A stretch of DNA of 64,000 bases, taken from Actinomucor elegans (taxonomy: Eukaryota; Mucoromycota; Mucoromycetes; Mucorales; Mucoraceae). Where the stretch lies: positions 578,501-642,500 of the forward strand of contig JAMSLZ010000013.1 of NCBI GenBank assembly GCA_026027325.1. The letters are read 5' to 3'. This document shows positions 34,989 to 47,151 of this stretch, one piece after another (within the stretch, counting starts at the first letter, position 1; each line of letters starts with the position of its first letter). Position numbers and translations under genes: made by a program. The notes beneath the pieces are model-generated. The model searched no databases. It was given only the letters and a program-made list of their open reading frames with translations, and was not told the origin of the DNA.

Positions 34989-37824
34989 ATGTCCAACAGT
35001 ACTGCAGAACCTCAGGCTGGTGTGTTTGCAGGCTTAAATCCTACTCAATTTAATCCAAATGATCCAATTGTCTTATTTATTATACAGGTTGAAACTAAAA
35101 CCATCATCCGTACAGTCGATTTGCTTACATAACTTCTAGGCAACGATCATTCTCGCCTTTTGCAGAATCATAGCTATACCTTTGGGATTTCTACGTCAGC
35201 CAAGAGTAATATCAGAAGGTAGATTGCCCTTGTGCATAACGTATACCAATTTGAATGACTTTTGACCTCTTTCACACACAGTCATTGCAGGTATCATTCT
35301 TGGACCTACTGTTATGGGTCGAATTCCTGGATTTCAAGAAACTATTTTTCCTACTGAATCACTACCTTACTTGAACTTGATTGCGACGCTAGGATTAGTG
35401 TTTTTCTTGTTTCAAGTGGGTTTGGAAGTTGATCTACAAGTGATTCGAAAGGACTGGCACAAAAGCGTATCCATCGCAGTGGCTGGTATGGCTCTGCCTT
35501 TTGGTTTGGGCGCTGCAGCTAGTGTAGGACTATACAAACTTCAAAACGACTCCAGTATACCCTTTGGAAGTTTTCTATTGTTTTTGGGTGTAGCTATGTC
35601 AATTACTGTAGGGACTTGTTACCTAACAACTGTCAAACTTTAATGCTTTGTTTTTTTTTGTGATAGGCATTCCCTGTTTTGGCTCGTATTCTAGCAGAAT
35701 TGAAACTCTTACGTACAAAAGTAGGTTCTCTGACAATGGCTAGCGGACTAATCAATGATTGCACTGCTTGGTAAGTATGTCAAACAGTATCATGCAATTT
35801 TATTCATTATATTAAATTCAGGGTTTTGCTGGCTCTTGTTGTAGCATTATTGAATTCTTCGGGTGGTATTGAGGCATTGTACGTGTTTTTGACTGCAGCT
35901 GGGTTTTCGCTATTTGTTATCTTTGTTGTTGGCCCTTTGTATAGAAAACTATGTATAGCTACTAATTCTTTTCAAAATGGTCCTTCACCTCTATTGATGA
36001 CTGTAACATTAATGATTGTATTAATTTCATCTTTTGTTACAAACATCATTGGTAAGATATCTTGACATATTAAGTCTTTCACTAAAATTTATTGGTTAGG
36101 CGTTCATAGTATTTTCGGTGGATTTTTAGCTGGTGTTATTATACCACACGAACACGACTTATCAATCAAGATTACTGAAAAGATTGAAGATATGATCAAT
36201 ATCATATTTTTACCTCTCGTAATACTAAACTGTTTAATTGGAGAGCGCGTTTGTTAATCTGTTAATAGTACTTTACTTTATCAGGACTGAAAACACAAAT
36301 TGGATTATTAGACTCTGGTCCAGTCTGGGGATATGTTATTCTTGTTATTTTTCTTGCTTGCTTTGGTAAGATTGTAGGTTGCACTGCAGCAGCAAAGCTA
36401 TGTGGCATGACTAACCGCGAATCCTTGGCGGTTGGTTTCTTGATGAACTGTAAAGGGTAATTCAATGTTATATTTACCATCAATGTAGTACTGCATCAAT
36501 TCTTATTATAACCTTGTTCCCTTTTCTAGCCTTGTAGAACTTATTGTACTCAATATTGGACATGACGCTGGCGTGTTAAATGATCAAGGTAGATTAAACA
36601 CTTGATTGGACTGTCGAACTCACTTTTACAATAGTATTTGTTATCATGGTGGTAATGGCTCTTGTCACTACGTTCATGACTACGCCTGCTGTCATTCATC
36701 TCTATCCTGAATGGTATCAAAAGCAAACAGCTTTAGAAGAAATGGCAGGTAGTGATAATCGCATCGACGCTTTTCAGCATAGAGACAGCGAAAAGGTTTC
36801 GACTATGGCAGCTATTAGTCACCAAGAACGTTACTGTCTTGTCACTATGCTTAGTCGCATTGAATCTGCCCCTTCATTGATGGCCTTGATCCAATTACTC
36901 AAACGTGATCGTGTTGCTACTTCAATTGAAATTCATGCGTTACGCTTACTCGAGCTCACTGAACGTGCCTCGGCTGTCATGAAGTTCAAGGACCTTCGAG
37001 AAACAAAACGCCAAGACCCTGTCCTCAATGTCCTTCGTACATTTACCAATTTGATTGGTATTCAATCATTACAAACTCATTTGGATTTTTGCTCTGCATC
37101 TGATTTTATCAAGACCGTGTCCGATTATAGCAAAGATGTGGATGCTGATTTAATCCTATTACCTTGGATCAATCAATATCTGCTCAATAATGAAAACTAT
37201 GCTTCAGCTTTAAGGGAAAGAAACAGTGCTGCTGACTTGGAGTTTGTACATTCGGCATTTTCTATCCATCACTGCAATATAGGGCTGTTTGTAGATCGAG
37301 GATTTGGACAGCTCCAAGATGGAGATATTGATTTGACACCACAAATCATTGTCATGTACCGCGGGGGGCCAGATGATCGTGCAGCTCTCTTGTTTGCATT
37401 GCGATTACAAGCCTATCGAAAGATTGATCTGACCGTACTGATCAAAGGTTCCGGTGAAGAAGCGCTCAAATACGCTTCTAACGAATCAATTCGTTGTTTT
37501 ACGCAAAATGATAATGTAGGGCTTGAAGCTTTATTCGTATCTGATGTTTCGAGCAACGTAGTATGTCAACACACCAGCATTTTGAATGAATCGATCACCA
37601 TCAAGTCTTTAGCTAGACCGTTGAACAAACATGACCTGATTATTGTAGGCCGTGCATCTGTGTGTTCAGAGGAAGAAGGATCTTCATCCGCTGCTACAAG
37701 TCTCGAGTGTAGAGATTATGAAATGGCTTTGGGCCAATTTGGTTTTAGTGTGCTGAAAAATGGAACTAAAAATGCTAGCGTGCTTATCATCCAAGCTGCT
37801 AATAAGCCATCGACTAGTGCTTGA
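34989..37824 (+). CDS. KHA1: Kha1-type K+/H+ antiporter (CPA2 family)
   Basis: Nine exons: 34989-35087, 35140-35218, 35282-35607, 35667-35770, 35822-36051, 36100-36218, 36269-36456, 36530-36588, 36635-37824; 797 residues. The N-terminal half carries about a dozen membrane segments of the Na+/H+ exchanger fold, with [45 protein letters not shown] (the acidic ion-binding position) and [11 protein letters not shown]. The C-terminal half is a soluble cytosolic region resembling the paired USP-like domains of this family. Yeast Kha1 exchanges K+ for H+ in an internal (Golgi) membrane and affects lumenal pH. Intron 6 was placed so that LPL joins [17 protein letters not shown], a conserved block; the unspliced frame would break it. 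There are eight introns in the membrane half and none in the soluble half. Confidence 0.93.
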
Positions 37825-39587
37825 ACCAGCTAATGAGACTAATATACATTCATTCGTTTCCGCTTGATGTATATGTCATAAAGAGTTTGAAGTAACCTCC
37901 AATATATATTCCTTTGGATCAAAGCATATATCAAAAGTAAACACGTGTATTAATAAACCATTTTAACGCTATTTAATCAAGTTCACTCAGCCTAACAAAT
38001 GGCTATACTGATTTAAAGCTTGATCCACGTCATATTCGTAAAAATTCTGGCTCTTTTGGCGAGAAGATCTAATAAAAAAGAGCTGTTTGTTGGATCAAAA
38101 AGCGACTAGTGGTAGTGTAAACATGGATTATTTTACTTGCTACGTCCTGGACCGTACACTAGAGAAGTTGATAAATTTAGATTTAATCATTTGTAGATTC
38201 TCGACTTTTTTTTTTTTTTTGAATACTATCTTCTTGGAGCCCATTTTTTCAACACTTTGGAGCTACTTTTTGGGAATGAACATTACATCTAGAAGTATGG
38301 TTCCTAATGCCAAATCATAAATTACGTCAAAAAGTACTCTTTAATAGAAGCTAACTTGTTAGTCTTCAATCAAAAATCCCAAAAGTTAAGTATTATCGTA
38401 CAGCATCCTACAATATCGGAAGCGGTTACACGGTGATATTCACTTAAATGGGCACCAAATTAATTTTACACAAACTCTACTAAACCACTTTTTATATACT
38501 CCAGCATCCCTATTAAGCCTTTTTTTTTCTATTAAATGTAATTTATTGATCTAATAACCCTATTAAGCAATCATCGTTTTGAAACATACAATTTTTTGAT
38601 TTTGAAGTTTAATTTCTCCTCAAGCTCCTCCTTTTTCTTACACCTCGGCACCCAATCAAAAGCATTAGATAACATGAATGTTAATTAAGCAGGCAGCCAT
38701 TAGATTTGACTTCTGTCTCAATGAATAATCAAGGTACATCGATGACTCTTGGAAAAAATATAGAAAAAATCATACTATTTTCAATAGATAGGCTATTATG
38801 ATCATGGGTTGCCATTGGCAATTGAAACTTACTGAAAAGGCAAAGAGCTGATCGGAGGATGAAACCAGAAACCCGTTTTCTTGAACAAAATAATAAACAT
38901 GTCTCTATTTCAATAATGAATCAAGATAACACTATGATTTCCAGATATAATATAGAGCAAGTCATGCTCTTTCCAATGAGCTATAGTTGGTTACTGTACC
39001 TTGCAATGTACCGGAGATAGAATAGGATAAAGGTCTAGGGCCCTGCCTTAATTTGGGCCTGAAATGATCTGATAATAGATTAGGTAGACACTGTTCGGTT
39101 ACGTGCCCTTTTGTATGTTGATGTAGCTGGCTCAAGAGCTGTATGACAAGTCTCTTCAAATGCTTCCTATTATTTTTAATCTGATACATTTATTCTCCGG
39201 TCCAATGTCACCTATTAAAGCAAAGATCCTATTATCCTGTGAAATGTACACAATATCTGCATGGAAAAAGTAACTTTGAGTATGTGGTACTAACATCGAT
39301 AGTGGTTCATTATGCAGTATAGGAGGGTCTGCCTAAAGGAAAAAGGAGTTCCTTGATTTTGGACCGGGCGTTTTTTTCGGTATGGGGTGATACTTGGTTA
39401 TTATTATTGACTAAAGTAACAAGTCTTATGGAGAGACTATTAAGCGGCCTCTTAATGTTTCCCGTGGGTGCGGCACGAGTGAAACGACTTCTTTTTACCC
39501 CACCTTCCAATATATATATTAAATCAAATTAATAATAACTTCTTTTCCTTCTTTTTCTCTCTCTCTATTTTTTTCCCTTGTTTTAAC
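37825..39587. other. Intergenic, 1.8 kb
   Basis: No supported gene. The minus-strand ORFs at 38962-39189 and 39310-39510 have no recognisable motif; the second overlaps the probable promoter of the next gene. A pyrimidine-rich leader precedes 39588. Confidence 0.5.
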
Positions 39588-40620
39588 ATGAAAGTGTCCA
39601 AGCTCATTTTATTTGTGAGCGCTGCTCTTGTTCATATTACGATTGCTCAAGAGCAAACCCAGCAGCAAACTCAATTACAAACCACCAATCACAACATCGA
39701 TGATACTTCTTTATTTCGTGAAGTAGAAGATGCCATTGATGAAGATTCAGAGCAAGATGATGCCTATCGAATATTAAAAAGCTTACAAGAGGTGACTGAA
39801 TATGATGAAGAAGATACTGTAGAAGATGATGAAGATCAAGAGACTGCAGAAGATGTTATAGAAGATGATGATGATGATGCTACAGAAGATGACGAAGATA
39901 ATGATGATATAATCATTGAACAAGAAGGGGATGATGATGATGAAGAAGAAGAAGACGACGACTTTACACCAGAATTTCCAGAATTTCAAAATGAAGAAAC
40001 TACAGACTTTTTCGAGCATTTACCACAGCAGCCTATGGATCATGCAATTGATAACCAACTCAAGGAAAATGATGATATCGATGAAGACATGGATGAGTTA
40101 ACACAGCCTATCACTGAAGAAGAAGATGATGACGATGAGATAGTTAAAGAAGTCATTCAAGAACCTGATGTATCTTCATTCCCAACTGATAACAATATAC
40201 CCTGGCAGAGACCTGATCCTGCCGTGAAAACAGATGACAATTCACATTTTTACCAAGATATCCACTCCAAAACTGAACCCAAACTACAGTATCCTCAGCA
40301 GGGTTTCAAGATATGGCATATCCTATTTGTCTTGCTGATCCTGGTGATCGTTTACAGATCTTCATTCAAACGCAGAGTAAGTTCATTAAAATAATATATA
40401 TATATATAAAAAGGTTACTAAGTAGCTGCATTTATTAGACGAACGGCATGATTGAATTATCCACTTCAGCTTCTTCTTGGACCAAAGATGAAAAGGATTA
40501 TCTACCTGTAAGTTGATGATATGAATTTAGTATTTTTAATTAACCAATTATATCATCTAGTTACACAACAGTAACAAGGGAAATAACAGACATTACAAGA
40601 ATGAAATCAAAAACTCATAA
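39588..40620 (+). CDS. Secretory acidic single-pass membrane protein, function unknown
   Basis: Three exons: 39588-40376, 40439-40507, 40561-40620; 305 residues. A signal peptide (about 1-20, MKVSKLILFVSAALVHITIA) is followed by a long lumenal or extracellular region dominated by Asp and Glu runs (about 60-185). One hydrophobic segment follows near 243-257 (ILFVLLILVIVY), then a basic stop-transfer SSFKRR and a short hydrophilic tail of about 45 residues. Proteins of this shape can act as low-affinity calcium buffers or cargo receptors, but nothing here shows which. The stop lies only 16 bases from the stop of the convergent HAP3 gene, so the two 3' UTRs must overlap. Confidence 0.8.
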
Positions 40621-40636
40621 TAAAATCACTCGTTTA

Positions 40637-41020
40637 TTACATGTTTGGGTTATAAAAAGTAGGCATTTGCTGCTGTTGGTCACCATATAATTGTTGTTGA
40701 GCTTGTTGTTGAGCCTGTTGAGGTTCGCTACCTTCTTCCTTTTCTTTACCTGTAGCTGCAGTTCTTTCAATCTTGGTAGTCTGCACAAAAAATTAGTTTA
40801 AAGCCCTATTGATACAATTAAACAATGATTACCTCGCGGTATTTTCCAAGGTAGATTTTTAATGCTTCGGTATAGTTTTCAAATCCAAGAGATTGCATAG
40901 CCCACAAGATATCTTCTCCGTTAATGGTCTTACGCTTCTCTTGTTGACACCGATCACTGGCTATACAAAATATGCGAGATCAACAAGATGTAGATTAATA
41001 ATAATAACAATAATAATAAT

Positions 41021-41055
<35 letters not shown>

Positions 41056-41295
41056 TTCACTTGTAATAAAGGAAATAAACTCAGATACACACTCTTGAAC
41101 GCACTCCTTGGCTTCCTTGGCAATCTTAGCATTCTCAGGAAGAGCCTTCTTCATGATACGTGCAACGCTAGCGATCAAAGAGTTAATCAAACTGTGAAGA
41201 AACGCGTCTTTTTTGGTGCTTTACTTTGCGATAGGAAGAAAACGGTCTTGTTCCTTAATATCGATATCGAGTTCGTCTCCAGAATGTGCTGACAT
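40637..41295 (-). CDS. HAP3: CCAAT-binding factor subunit HAP3 / NF-YB
   Basis: Four exons on the minus strand: 41295-41225, 41167-41055, 40960-40833, 40780-40637; 151 residues. The histone-fold core of NF-YB is complete: [79 protein letters not shown]. With HAP2 and HAP5 it forms the trimer that binds CCAAT boxes and, in yeast, drives respiratory genes. A Gln-rich C-terminal tail follows. The first intron was placed so that LPIA joins NVARIM; a nearer AG would disrupt this core. The second intron begins GT and runs straight into about 22 A. A CCAAT box lies 66-70 bases upstream of the start codon. Confidence 0.96.
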
Positions 41296-41360
41296 TATAT
41301 ATTAGATTAATGAATGCTCACTGCGTACAAGATAAAAAGGAAAGAAAAATATTTTAAAAT

Positions 41361-41365
41361 ATTGG
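41361..41365 (-). promoter_or_regulatory. CCAAT box in the HAP3 / mitochondrial-protein shared promoter
   Basis: ATTGG on the plus strand (CCAAT on minus) lies within the 223-bp region between the divergent starts at 41295 and 41519. CCAAT is the binding site of the HAP complex, of which the minus-strand gene encodes a subunit. Confidence 0.45.
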
Positions 41366-41518
41366 TCTTGGAACTTGATGCACCACATTATTCTTTAATT
41401 GCCGATAATTGATGACGCAGCTTTGGAACTCAAGTTTCTCGGGGGTAAACTGCCTTCTGGTGTAGCGATTTTTGATTCAATTAAAGGTCCCTCTTTACTT
41501 GAACAACTTACATTAAAA

Positions 41519-42214
41519 ATGGCATCACGTTTAATTCAAAAAGCACAGCTCTTAAAACAAGCCCCTATTCGCCAAGCTGTTCGCAACTATGCTTCTGAAT
41601 CAAAGCAAGCTGTTGAACACTTTCCTGAAGAAAGTAAATAGACGCACGACCCCACCAATGACCAGAAACAATAGAGTACTAATCAACTGATAAAAATAGC
41701 CTTTGGTGGAAACGCTTGGAGAAATGCCTTGATTGCCATCGTTGCTGGTGTTGCATGGTATAGAATTGACCAACATTTGACCAACTCTGGTGATGTATGT
41801 CTTGATTTCACATAATTTATTTTGACATGCGATTATTGAGCACACATCATTTAGGAAAAGCACCCTATTAGCAGATGGATCGAATATCGTATGACCAGTG
41901 CCGAAGATAACGATAGCTACAACCAAGCTAAGATGGCTGCTGCTGAAGCTGCTGCCGAATACAAGTAAATTTCAATCTTAATGGTCAAATGCCCTGATCT
42001 AAACGTCCATTTTCTATAGATTGTTGTATCAAGAAGCTCAACGTGCCCCCATTCACCGTATGAGATACCCCGAGTAAGTGCAATATATTGAATTCATGAA
42101 ATACGACATCTTAATCATTTTTTATTATATAGGGCCTTTGAACGTGCTAGCCCTCGTGGACTTATTGCCGGTAATCAAGTTGATTTGTCCGATCTCAAAA
42201 TTAGATCTGATTAG
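41519..42214 (+). CDS. Small mitochondrial inner-membrane-type protein, possibly a complex I accessory subunit
   Basis: Five exons: 41519-41633, 41700-41794, 41855-41964, 42020-42073, 42133-42214; 151 residues. The N-terminus (MASRLIQKAQLLKQAPIRQA, then VRNYAS) is a basic, amphipathic mitochondrial presequence. A short membrane segment (NALIAIVAGVAWYRI) lies near residue 46, followed by a charged helical region and the end PEAFERASPRGLIAGNQVDL. This overall plan resembles fungal NUXM / 17.8-kDa-type subunits of NADH:ubiquinone oxidoreductase. The match rests on a weak C-terminal motif, so the function is tentative and the mitochondrial location is the firmer claim. The gene is divergent from HAP3 across 223 bp that contain a CCAAT box. 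An ATG-less frame open upstream to 41399 is probably leader. Confidence 0.7.
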
Positions 42215-43019
42215 ATAGATTCATAAACAGCCAACACATATTGTAACAAGAACTAAATTAATAAAAAAAATGACAGATAACGAGTGGTTACTCAAAGGTG
42301 GAATGCAAGTTTATGCAATAGATAGAGCGTTTTATCCAGTGATAATTAAAAGGCTATACGCGTTGTACAGGTTTAATAGATAAAGTTGGGGTGTTTCATA
42401 CGATGAAGTGGGCTTTAGGCGATGGTTTCTTTAACATATAGTATTGAGTGCGATTACAATTGGCCTGAAGATGATCGAAATAGAGAAATATTAAATATAT
42501 TTCTTGCTTACTGCTTCCTGATTAAATCTGATTAGTGTAGGACCCTTTTGATCTTTTAAATTACGAAAAAAAAAAAAGTAACTTAAAAATTGACAGGGAA
42601 AGCTTTTCTTTACTATTACTATTGTTGGTTTTCTGACAGAAATTGAGTGCGGCAGCTTAAATATTAATAGGAAAAGGGAGCTGTTGACACTCTCAGAACG
42701 GAAAAAATAAATTTTCGAATCGCAAAAATTGTGTAGGATTTAATGGCAAATCTAATATTGAAGTGATTAGCAGGTATTTCCTTCAATTGGTCGATTTATC
42801 GTTGACAAATCGGTTTTTTTGTACGCTTTAGAAAGGCTCGCATAGCTTGAGTATTCTATAAAGGTATGATAGTATACTTGTCAATATAGTAAATCTATGG
42901 TATTAGTAGATTACGCCTAAAAAAAGCGGCATTCAGGCTCCAAAAAAGAGAAAAGCTAGCAACGTTCAGTTTATGCCTTTGAATTGTTTCCAGTCAATTT
43001 ATTTTTAACATATCTTCTG

Positions 43020-43640
43020 TTGGTTGTCAGTACTTGTTCAGAATAAAGCACTATATCTACTAGAACTATTATTTGGTTAAAGTACAACACCTGTATTGTA
43101 TTTTACAAATATACTGAATAAATTGACATAAACCCAAATTTAACTATCAATAAATCTCTCGACCGATGCTCCAATATTTCTTTTGGTACCTTGACAGTTT
43201 TATGAGGCAATTAATATACAATCTTTAAAATGAGCGTGTATCTAGACGATACTATGCGATGTCAAAATTCAAGCACTACACATATTCAAGATCTCAGCCC
43301 ATCATCTAATCTGGAATTCAATAATAATACAATATTTAATAGATCTCAAGCTGTGCAATACAGAGATCTTGGCCTTTTCTTTTACATCAATAAATAAGCC
43401 GCACGTTCAGCGTAATCGAATTGTTATAGTCTCTTTTGTAGTAGAAATCATTTTATATTCCATATAACTCTCCTATGTGGAACATCTTTAGAATATAACA
43501 CTACATCCAATGGAACTATTGCTTAAATCAGAATATAATGAGCATACTGTGCATTAACAATCTGCAATATATTATGTACGCATATTATATGAGCTAGATA
43601 GTGATCAATAAATTTCTCGACTGATCTGGTTACATGATGC
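43020..43640. repeat. Diverged direct duplication
   Basis: The copies at 43040-43195 and 43490-43640 share AGAATA-A-CACTA-ATC, TGGAACTATT-like, and ATCAATAAAT-TCTCGAC-GAT-T words in the same order. Related words occur near 47560-47630. Confidence 0.45.
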
Positions 43641-44062
43641 TGCTTCTGATTAGTTTTCCATGTACAAAAAAAAAAAAAAAAAAAAAAGAGGTACTGCATC
43701 TGTTCAAAACTCAGTAGTTTTGGGACACGAATTATTTTTCACTTTTAATTGGTAGGTTTTATAATGTATTACTTTTTTGTGTGGTAACTACTCATCTATA
43801 GTTAAAACTGTCCTTGTTAACAATGAATGTTCGCTACCAAAGACATAGTGCCACATTAATTGAATGAGCGCTCGGGGTTGATTCCATTTTCATTATTCAG
43901 CAAACTGCAATGCATGATAGAAGCTAGAAGAAATGCCCGGTCCGGACTGATGCGTCATAGTATAAAAAGAAGAGTTTTTTCCTCTTTGTCAATCTTTTTT
44001 TCTTTTTTTCAAATAAAACCAACTTATTTCTCATTTCTTTCTTCATTCAGTCATACTAAAAG

Positions 44063-44122
44063 GTAATTTTGATGAGTTATAGTACATACTAAATGCCAAC
44101 GTTCTTGTTGTTGTTATTATAG
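44063..44122 (+). other. Probable 5' UTR intron of TOA1
   Basis: Donor AAAG|GTAATT, a branch-point-like TACTAAAT 21 bases before the end, and acceptor TTATTATAG. This fits a 60-bp leader intron 66 bases upstream of the start codon. Confidence 0.4.
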
Positions 44123-44188
44123 CAGTTTGATTTAATAAGAAGGAATCTCGTTTTTAATCATCCATATAACATACAAACGATTACAATA

Positions 44189-45400
44189 ATGTCTAACGCT
44201 GTTGTGGTAAATACCAAGCAATCTCTTGTTTATTTATTTGTTTAACCTTTTCATATAGTCGCATGTATATCGTTATGTAATTGACGATGTCATTAATCAA
44301 GTACGTGGAGATTTTGAGGATATGGGTATTGATGACTCTATCTTACAAGAATTACAAAGAGTAATATAATTTAAACTGTATACGTGTACACAAATAACTA
44401 AATATTTATATTAGTCTTGGGAGTCTAAAGTAGCTCGGTCTCGTGTAGCAAATTTTGGGTTTAAAGAAGATGGCTATTATGAAGATGATGGAGGCGATAA
44501 TATAAACACTAGTAACAATGGTGCTGTAAATAATACAAATTCAACAAATGATCAACCGCAACTCCAGTATCCAACAGAGTATCAGCCACCTTCTGCTGCA
44601 AGTTTAGCTAATTTGGCAGCTACTGCTACAGCTGTGGCCAATGCTCGGCCTCAGTACGGTTTACCACCACTGAATAGTAATAATAATAGAGTTATTCCTG
44701 ATCCAAGTACACTTGTTAACCAATATCAAATGATGCCGCCTAATCCACAGCAAAATAATAATCTACCTGGATTACAGTTACCTGGATTACCTCCTACAAG
44801 ACCCAACTTGCCACAGAATGACGGTGCCAATGATGATGACGATCATTTAACAACCGAGGTATACCTTGAATGCTCTTTTTGGGATTGTCCCCCCCCCTTT
44901 TTTTTTGTGCTAACATGTATATGCTATAGGAAATTGATCAGCGTATTGAGGATTTGATTCAAAGCAGTAGCAGTGATGAACACGAAATTACATTTACAGC
45001 ATCTTCATTTTCAGGCGAACCTCTTGCTTTGGAATCACTACCTGAGAGTGTCAAGGAATTGATGAGAGAAGCTAGAGATAGAGCGGTTAAAGCAGGTGCT
45101 ATTTCAAAACGCAGTCGAATTGCTCAATTAGACGGTGAAGCAGAAGACACAGCTACACCAGCAGCAATAAACAATAATAATACTAATAATGATGATGATA
45201 TTAATTCTGATCTGGATGACTCTGACGATGATGATGATGATGGTGAAGGAGGAGAAGAGATTGAACATATCATTTTGTGTTTGTATGATAAAGTAACAAG
45301 AACTAAAAACAAGTGGAAGTGCATATTGAAAGATGGTATCATGCTTGTTAATGGAAGAGACTATTTGTTTCATCGTGCTAATGGTGATTTCGAATGGTAA
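44189..45400 (+). CDS. TOA1: TFIIA large subunit (TOA1)
   Basis: Four exons: 44189-44206, 44259-44360, 44415-44858, 44930-45400; 344 residues. The N-terminal four-helix-bundle part reads SHVYRYVIDDVINQVRGDFE, then ILQELQRSWESKVARSRVANF. A long Asn/Pro/Gln-rich linker and an Asp-rich acidic stretch follow. The C-terminal beta-barrel part reads IILCLYDKVTRTKNKWKCIL, KDGIMLVNGRDYLFHRANGD, FEW. This end-to-end pattern is diagnostic of the TFIIA alpha/beta precursor, which stabilises TBP on TATA DNA in RNA polymerase II initiation. The first coding exon is only 18 nt, giving MSNAVV. The gene is convergent with the ArfGAP gene, with 226 bases between stops. Confidence 0.96.
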
Positions 45401-45626
45401 AACTAAAGCTTGGTTGGTAACCTTACATATAAATATATATATACAAAAAATAAAACATGCAATTCAAATCTCTAGTAGTTTATTATCGTTTAAATAATGG
45501 GTCTAGATCTTGAAATAGAGCGGTTTTACTACTCGTGTTGAAAGTAACAGGTGAATTCGTAGTGGTTGGTGATTTTTGAAAGTCTATTTTCTATGAGTTG
45601 GTATTTATATATATATATCTGTCGTT

Positions 45627-46916
45627 TTAAGATGCCTTACCTCCAAAGATCATGGAATCATCTGAGGGAGCTGTCTTGATCTGAGTTGGTCTATTATTAT
45701 TGCTACTAGTTGATGAAGTAGCTGGCTTTGATCCGATAGACAAATCACGTAATGCAGCATAAGGGTCCAGATCAATCGTCGATTTATTGTTCGTTTGAGC
45801 AGCTGGTGTTGGCTGTGCTTGTGTGATAGGCAATTGAAATGGTGTAGTAGTTATATTGGGCGATACAGAGAGCGTTGGTGAATTGGGTTGTAAGATGCCA
45901 CCTGAATAAGTAGGTTTAGTTACTGAAGGTGTGGTATTCAGTCCTGCCAATTGAGAGAAAATATCATTTTGTGGGTTCAATTGCGTAGGACTAGTACTGC
46001 TACTACTACTGCTACTAGTAGCAGGTGCTATATAAAAGCTATCATCAGTACAATTCGCGACATAGATTGACGGTATTACCGTTGATAGTTCTATTTGTAC
46101 TGCTAGAAGGTCGGGGCGAAGGAATCGAAAACGTAGGCGATTTAGGTGACAGCATCATATCATCATTTAATAGCAAGTCGTGCATATTGCCTGTCTTGAC
46201 TGAAGGTATTAAACCAATAGGCACATTATCATCCACCCAGGATTGTGTTGGTGCAAGCTTCGGTCTTATTTCCATGCTTTGTCTTTTGGCAGTAACGGTA
46301 GGTCTACGTGTGCCATCTTCAGCGTACATTTCAGTAATGATACGTTTCACATTCTCTGCATGAGCGATACCCTTGTTGCGATCCAGCCATTTCTGCTCAT
46401 AGTATTTTTGTCTCATAAATAATCGAACATCTCCGTCAGTTTCTGGTTCTACAGTAGCCATATTATAATTGCTTAGCCAAATAGTTCGAGCTACTTCATT
46501 GCCTCCATGCTGTAAAGCAACGATTTCTGGTCCAGAGAACTTGCTAGCCGAGATCGATTTGACTCTATGGCCTACTTCTCGGCTATAAAATGTATTTTAG
46601 TTTACACGTATCAAAGAACGTATATTATCTTACACTAGTCCAGAGCAACGAGTACACACAAAAGTTTGAATACTCACATTAACAAAGAAAGGGCTCTATG
46701 GACAATTAACTCAGGTCCATCTAGTATTTTTTTTTTTTTTTTTCTTGGTCTAATTTACCTTTGTTGGACAATCAAAGCACTTTTTATTCTCTGGAAGACG
46801 TAACAATTCTCTTACTTTTCTAATAGACAAGTGTTAGTTTGAATCTACTTTTGAACTTGAGTTGATTTTTACTGTGAATTCCACTCTTCTTGTTTTTTTG
46901 AAATGAGATGGGCCAT
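45627..46916 (-). CDS. ArfGAP-domain protein (AGFG-like)
   Basis: Five exons on the minus strand: 46916-46873, 46819-46759, 46695-46634, 46582-46080, 46027-45627; 356 residues. The ArfGAP zinc finger is reassembled only after splicing: CFDC (C29, C32), 16 residues, CTRC (C49, C52). The catalytic arginine (R57) of SGLVREVGHRVKSIS and ALQHGGNEVARTIWL follow. ArfGAPs stimulate GTP hydrolysis by Arf GTPases in vesicle traffic. The finger's CSGLVRE-HRVKSIS form is closest to the AGFG/HRB group. The rest is a Ser/Thr/Asn/Gln-rich linker without NPF motifs. The second intron, which contains a run of about 18 A, was set to end at CCATAG (46696), joining CPTK to SPFFVNVSIQTFVC. A nearer AG gives a stop. 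Confidence 0.93.
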
Positions 46917-47013
46917 TATGTAATTATTCAGCAAAGAAGAAGGGAAAAAGAAAAGTCTGTAGGATCCATTCGGTCACTTAAAAAAATTGTGTGATGTTGC
47001 AGTTGATCAAGTT

Positions 47014-47151
47014 TTACCCAAGCCCTTGGATAAGGAATATTCCCCCTAAAACGGTTACTTTAAGCCGTGCTGGCTTGTTCTCGGTCATAGTACGATCAAT
47101 TTCGGCACTAGCAGCTGTCAAATCATCATAGATAGTAACCATAATAGTCAT
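47014..47151 (-). CDS. Small ORF, 45 codons, unknown
   Basis: An ATG-started minus-strand frame with balanced composition (MTIMVTIYDDLTAASAEID at its start, LKVTVLGGIFLIQG at its end) in otherwise non-coding DNA, about 100 bases upstream of the ArfGAP start. It could be a first exon (a GGTAAAA donor overlaps its end), a small protein, or chance. No family recognised. Confidence 0.2.
   Translation of the reverse strand: MTIMVTIYDDLTAASAEIDRTMTENKPARLKVTVLGGIFLIQGLG

Larger units (their letters stand above)
42215..44188. other. Intergenic, 2 kb
   Basis: Holds a diverged tandem-like duplication (about 43020-43195 and 43480-43640) and a run of about 23 A near 43666. The last 130 bases contain a likely 5' UTR intron of the TFIIA gene. 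The plus-strand ORF at 43860-44066 overlaps this leader and is probably not coding. Confidence 0.5.

Noticed and set aside
39783..40019. Antisense hydrophobic ORF
   Set aside because: Mirror of the Asp/Glu runs in the acidic membrane protein; acidic codons read backwards as Ile/Phe/Ser.
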